Assembly: GCF_003261575.2 (NCBI RefSeq)
Contig: NZ_CP036175.1
Location: 620,001-684,000 of the forward strand
Direction of reading: 5' to 3'
DNA length: 64,000 nt
Origin: Klebsiella huaxiensis
GTDB taxonomy: Bacteria > Pseudomonadota > Gammaproteobacteria > Enterobacterales > Enterobacteriaceae
Made by a program: the position numbers and the translations under genes. The notes beneath the pieces were generated by a model, which had not been told where the DNA came from, did no database searches, and saw only the letters and a list, made by a program, of their open reading frames with translations. This document shows, one piece after another, positions 62,802 to 64,000 of this stretch (position 1 is its first letter; each line of letters starts with the position of its first letter).

Positions 62802-63743
62802 ATGCTGAATAATGATATTACTCTGCGGAAACTCGAGATCTTCCTTAGCTATATGGAATCGATGAATATATCGAAAACAGCAGAGCTGATGAACATTTCA
62901 TCCGTTAGTGTCCATCGTGCTCTTCATTCACTGGAGGATAATTTACGCTGCCCTTTGTTTACCCATAATGGTCGGAACCTTCATCCTTTGCCTGGTGCAT
63001 GGGTTATGCAGAAACAAGCTCGGGAAGTGATTAACTCGATGGAGCGATGTATTTATCTTACTCGCGAAGCCTCTGGATATCACACTCAGGTTCTACGATT
63101 GGGATTACTATATTCACTTGTATTAAAGACTGCGCCACAAATTGTCCAGGGGCTAAAAAAACGTTGTCCGGATCTTACGATTGAATTCATCATGAACTCT
63201 AATAAGAAATTACTAGAAGCCCTTAACGAAGGGAAGATTGATGCAGTCCTGATTTCGACGCCCGATGATTACAACGTTCAGCTATTCGAAACATGGACAA
63301 TATTCTCTGATTCAATTTTCCTTGCGGTACCGGTTACGGATGCTGACAGTTTATCTACACCTGTTGATTTACGGCATCTACAAAATAAAAAATTTATTGC
63401 CTTAAGCGAAGGTTTTGCCACCTGGCGAGGTTTTCAGGAAGCGTTTCAGATTGCCGGATTTACCCCTGATATTACCGTTCGGGTTCATGATGTATTTTCA
63501 TTGATGAGTATGGTTAATGCCGGAGTGGGTTATACCTTGATCCCCGGGCGGATGAGCGGGTTGTTCAGAAGCGGAATTCGCCTGCTGCCGTTGCAGGAAC
63601 CCTATCGGATGGAGCAGGAAATCTCGCTGGTCTTCCCTCGTAGCCAGGAAAATCACCCTGGCTTGCTGTCTTTGTTAGCCGAGTGCCGCATGTATGCAAG
63701 GCAGCTTATGATGGAGAAAAACGACACAGAGAAAACCCCATGA
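62802..63743 (+). CDS. LysR-family regulator, MdcR (malonate) type
   Basis: 313 residues. An N-terminal winged HTH (ITLRKLEIFLSYMES, ISKTAELMNISSVSVHRALH) and a substrate-binding domain. It shares with Klebsiella MdcR the blocks SSVSVHRALHSLE, CPLFTHNGRNL, SEGFATWRGFQEAFQIAGF and MVNAGVGYTLIPGRM. MdcR activates malonate decarboxylase genes. None of those are in the window, and the gene is on the far side of mtr. AAGGG precedes the ATG. Its 3' end overlaps a convergent gene by 38 bp. Confidence 0.82.
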   Translation: MLNNDITLRKLEIFLSYMESMNISKTAELMNISSVSVHRALHSLEDNLRCPLFTHNGRNLHPLPGAWVMQKQAREVINSMERCIYLTREASGYHTQVLRLGLLYSLVLKTAPQIVQGLKKRCPDLTIEFIMNSNKKLLEALNEGKIDAVLISTPDDYNVQLFETWTIFSDSIFLAVPVTDADSLSTPVDLRHLQNKKFIALSEGFATWRGFQEAFQIAGFTPDITVRVHDVFSLMSMVNAGVGYTLIPGRMSGLFRSGIRLLPLQEPYRMEQEISLVFPRSQENHPGLLSLLAECRMYARQLMMEKNDTEKTP

Positions 63744-64000
63744 GCTCCTGGCTTAGCCGTTGATATACCACCGTTTCGCCGTAAATAGAGACGGCAAGCC
63801 ATCGCGGATTACTCACCAAGGCGATTTTGATTCTGATACGATCGCCATTAATGTTGTTGGCTAAGGCATGGCTAAGCGCCTGATGGCTGGCCTGGCATAG
63901 TGTAAAGATGGCGGTCTCCTGCCGGGTAATAATCTGGTGCTTAAAGGCGCAGCCAATGACGCAGCGCTGTAGCTTAGCTTTTATCTCATCTGATGCTCCC
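63706..64000 (-). CDS. Unrecognised protein, C-terminal part
   Basis: An open frame of 97 codons enters from beyond base 64000 and stops at TAA (63708-63706). The start is outside. Residues include CVIGCAFKHQIITRQETAIF and NNINGDRIRIKIALVSN; the end is VVYQRLSQELMGFSLCRFSPS. No motif or family is recognised, no membrane segment. It overlaps the LysR gene tail by 38 bp, which makes it unusual but possible. Confidence 0.55.
   Translation of the reverse strand, partial: GASDEIKAKLQRCVIGCAFKHQIITRQETAIFTLCQASHQALSHALANNINGDRIRIKIALVSNPRWLAVSIYGETVVYQRLSQELMGFSLCRFSPS

Overview
The window is a piece of an enterobacterial chromosome. Gene order and protein sequences from gltBD through arcB, rpoN, lpt, kds, mla, murA, rplU-rpmA, obgE, ftsH, folP, glmM, secG, argG, nusA-infB, pnp and deaD to mtr follow the E. 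coli and Salmonella 69-72 min region. Many proteins differ from E. coli by a modest number of residues. That, with several accessory genes, suggests a Citrobacter- or Salmonella-type member of the Enterobacteriaceae; the species cannot be fixed from this window alone. Homology statements come from family knowledge recalled while reading, not from a database search.

Layout. (1) 1-8451, accessory: the 3' end of nanQ, then a leftward five-gene operon coding for a SWIM zinc-finger protein, a helical-repeat DUF5691-like protein, a MoxR-type AAA+ ATPase, a DUF5682-like protein and a vWA protein. Behind it lies a decayed yhcG nuclease gene. (2) 8452-17156: gltBD (glutamate synthase) divergent from the radical-SAM gene yhcC, followed by an orphan short-type mannonate dehydratase gene (uxuA) with its own CRP site, placed between yhcC and arcB. 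(3) 17306-21255: arcB, elbB, mtgA. (4) 21317-29208, leftward: yrbG, kdsD, kdsC, lptC, lptA, lptB, rpoN, hpf, ptsN, rapZ, npr. This joins Kdo and LPS transport to sigma-54 and the nitrogen PTS. (5) 29418-34221: mlaFEDCB, ibaG, murA (lipid asymmetry and peptidoglycan). (6) 34283-40290: sfsB and ispB, the rplU-rpmA-yhbE-obgE ribosomal run, and dacB. (7) 40391-47171: GraL/greA, yhbY, rlmE-ftsH, folP-glmM, secG-leuU. (8) 47327-61313: argG between two copies of the leuU 3' end, then metY-rimP-nusA-infB-rbfA-truB-rpsO-pnp, nlpI, yrbN-deaD. (9) 61459-64000: mtr, an MdcR-like LysR regulator and the end of an unrecognised convergent gene.

Most of the window is conserved housekeeping DNA. The parts that deserve attention are the MoxR/vWA/DUF5682/DUF5691/SWIM operon with overlapping genes, the orphan CRP-linked uxuA, the att-like leuU repeats flanking argG, the yhcG remnant, a leader hairpin ahead of gltB, and the lone MdcR-like regulator. 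Start codons were adjusted to family starts where upstream in-frame codons made the open frame longer.
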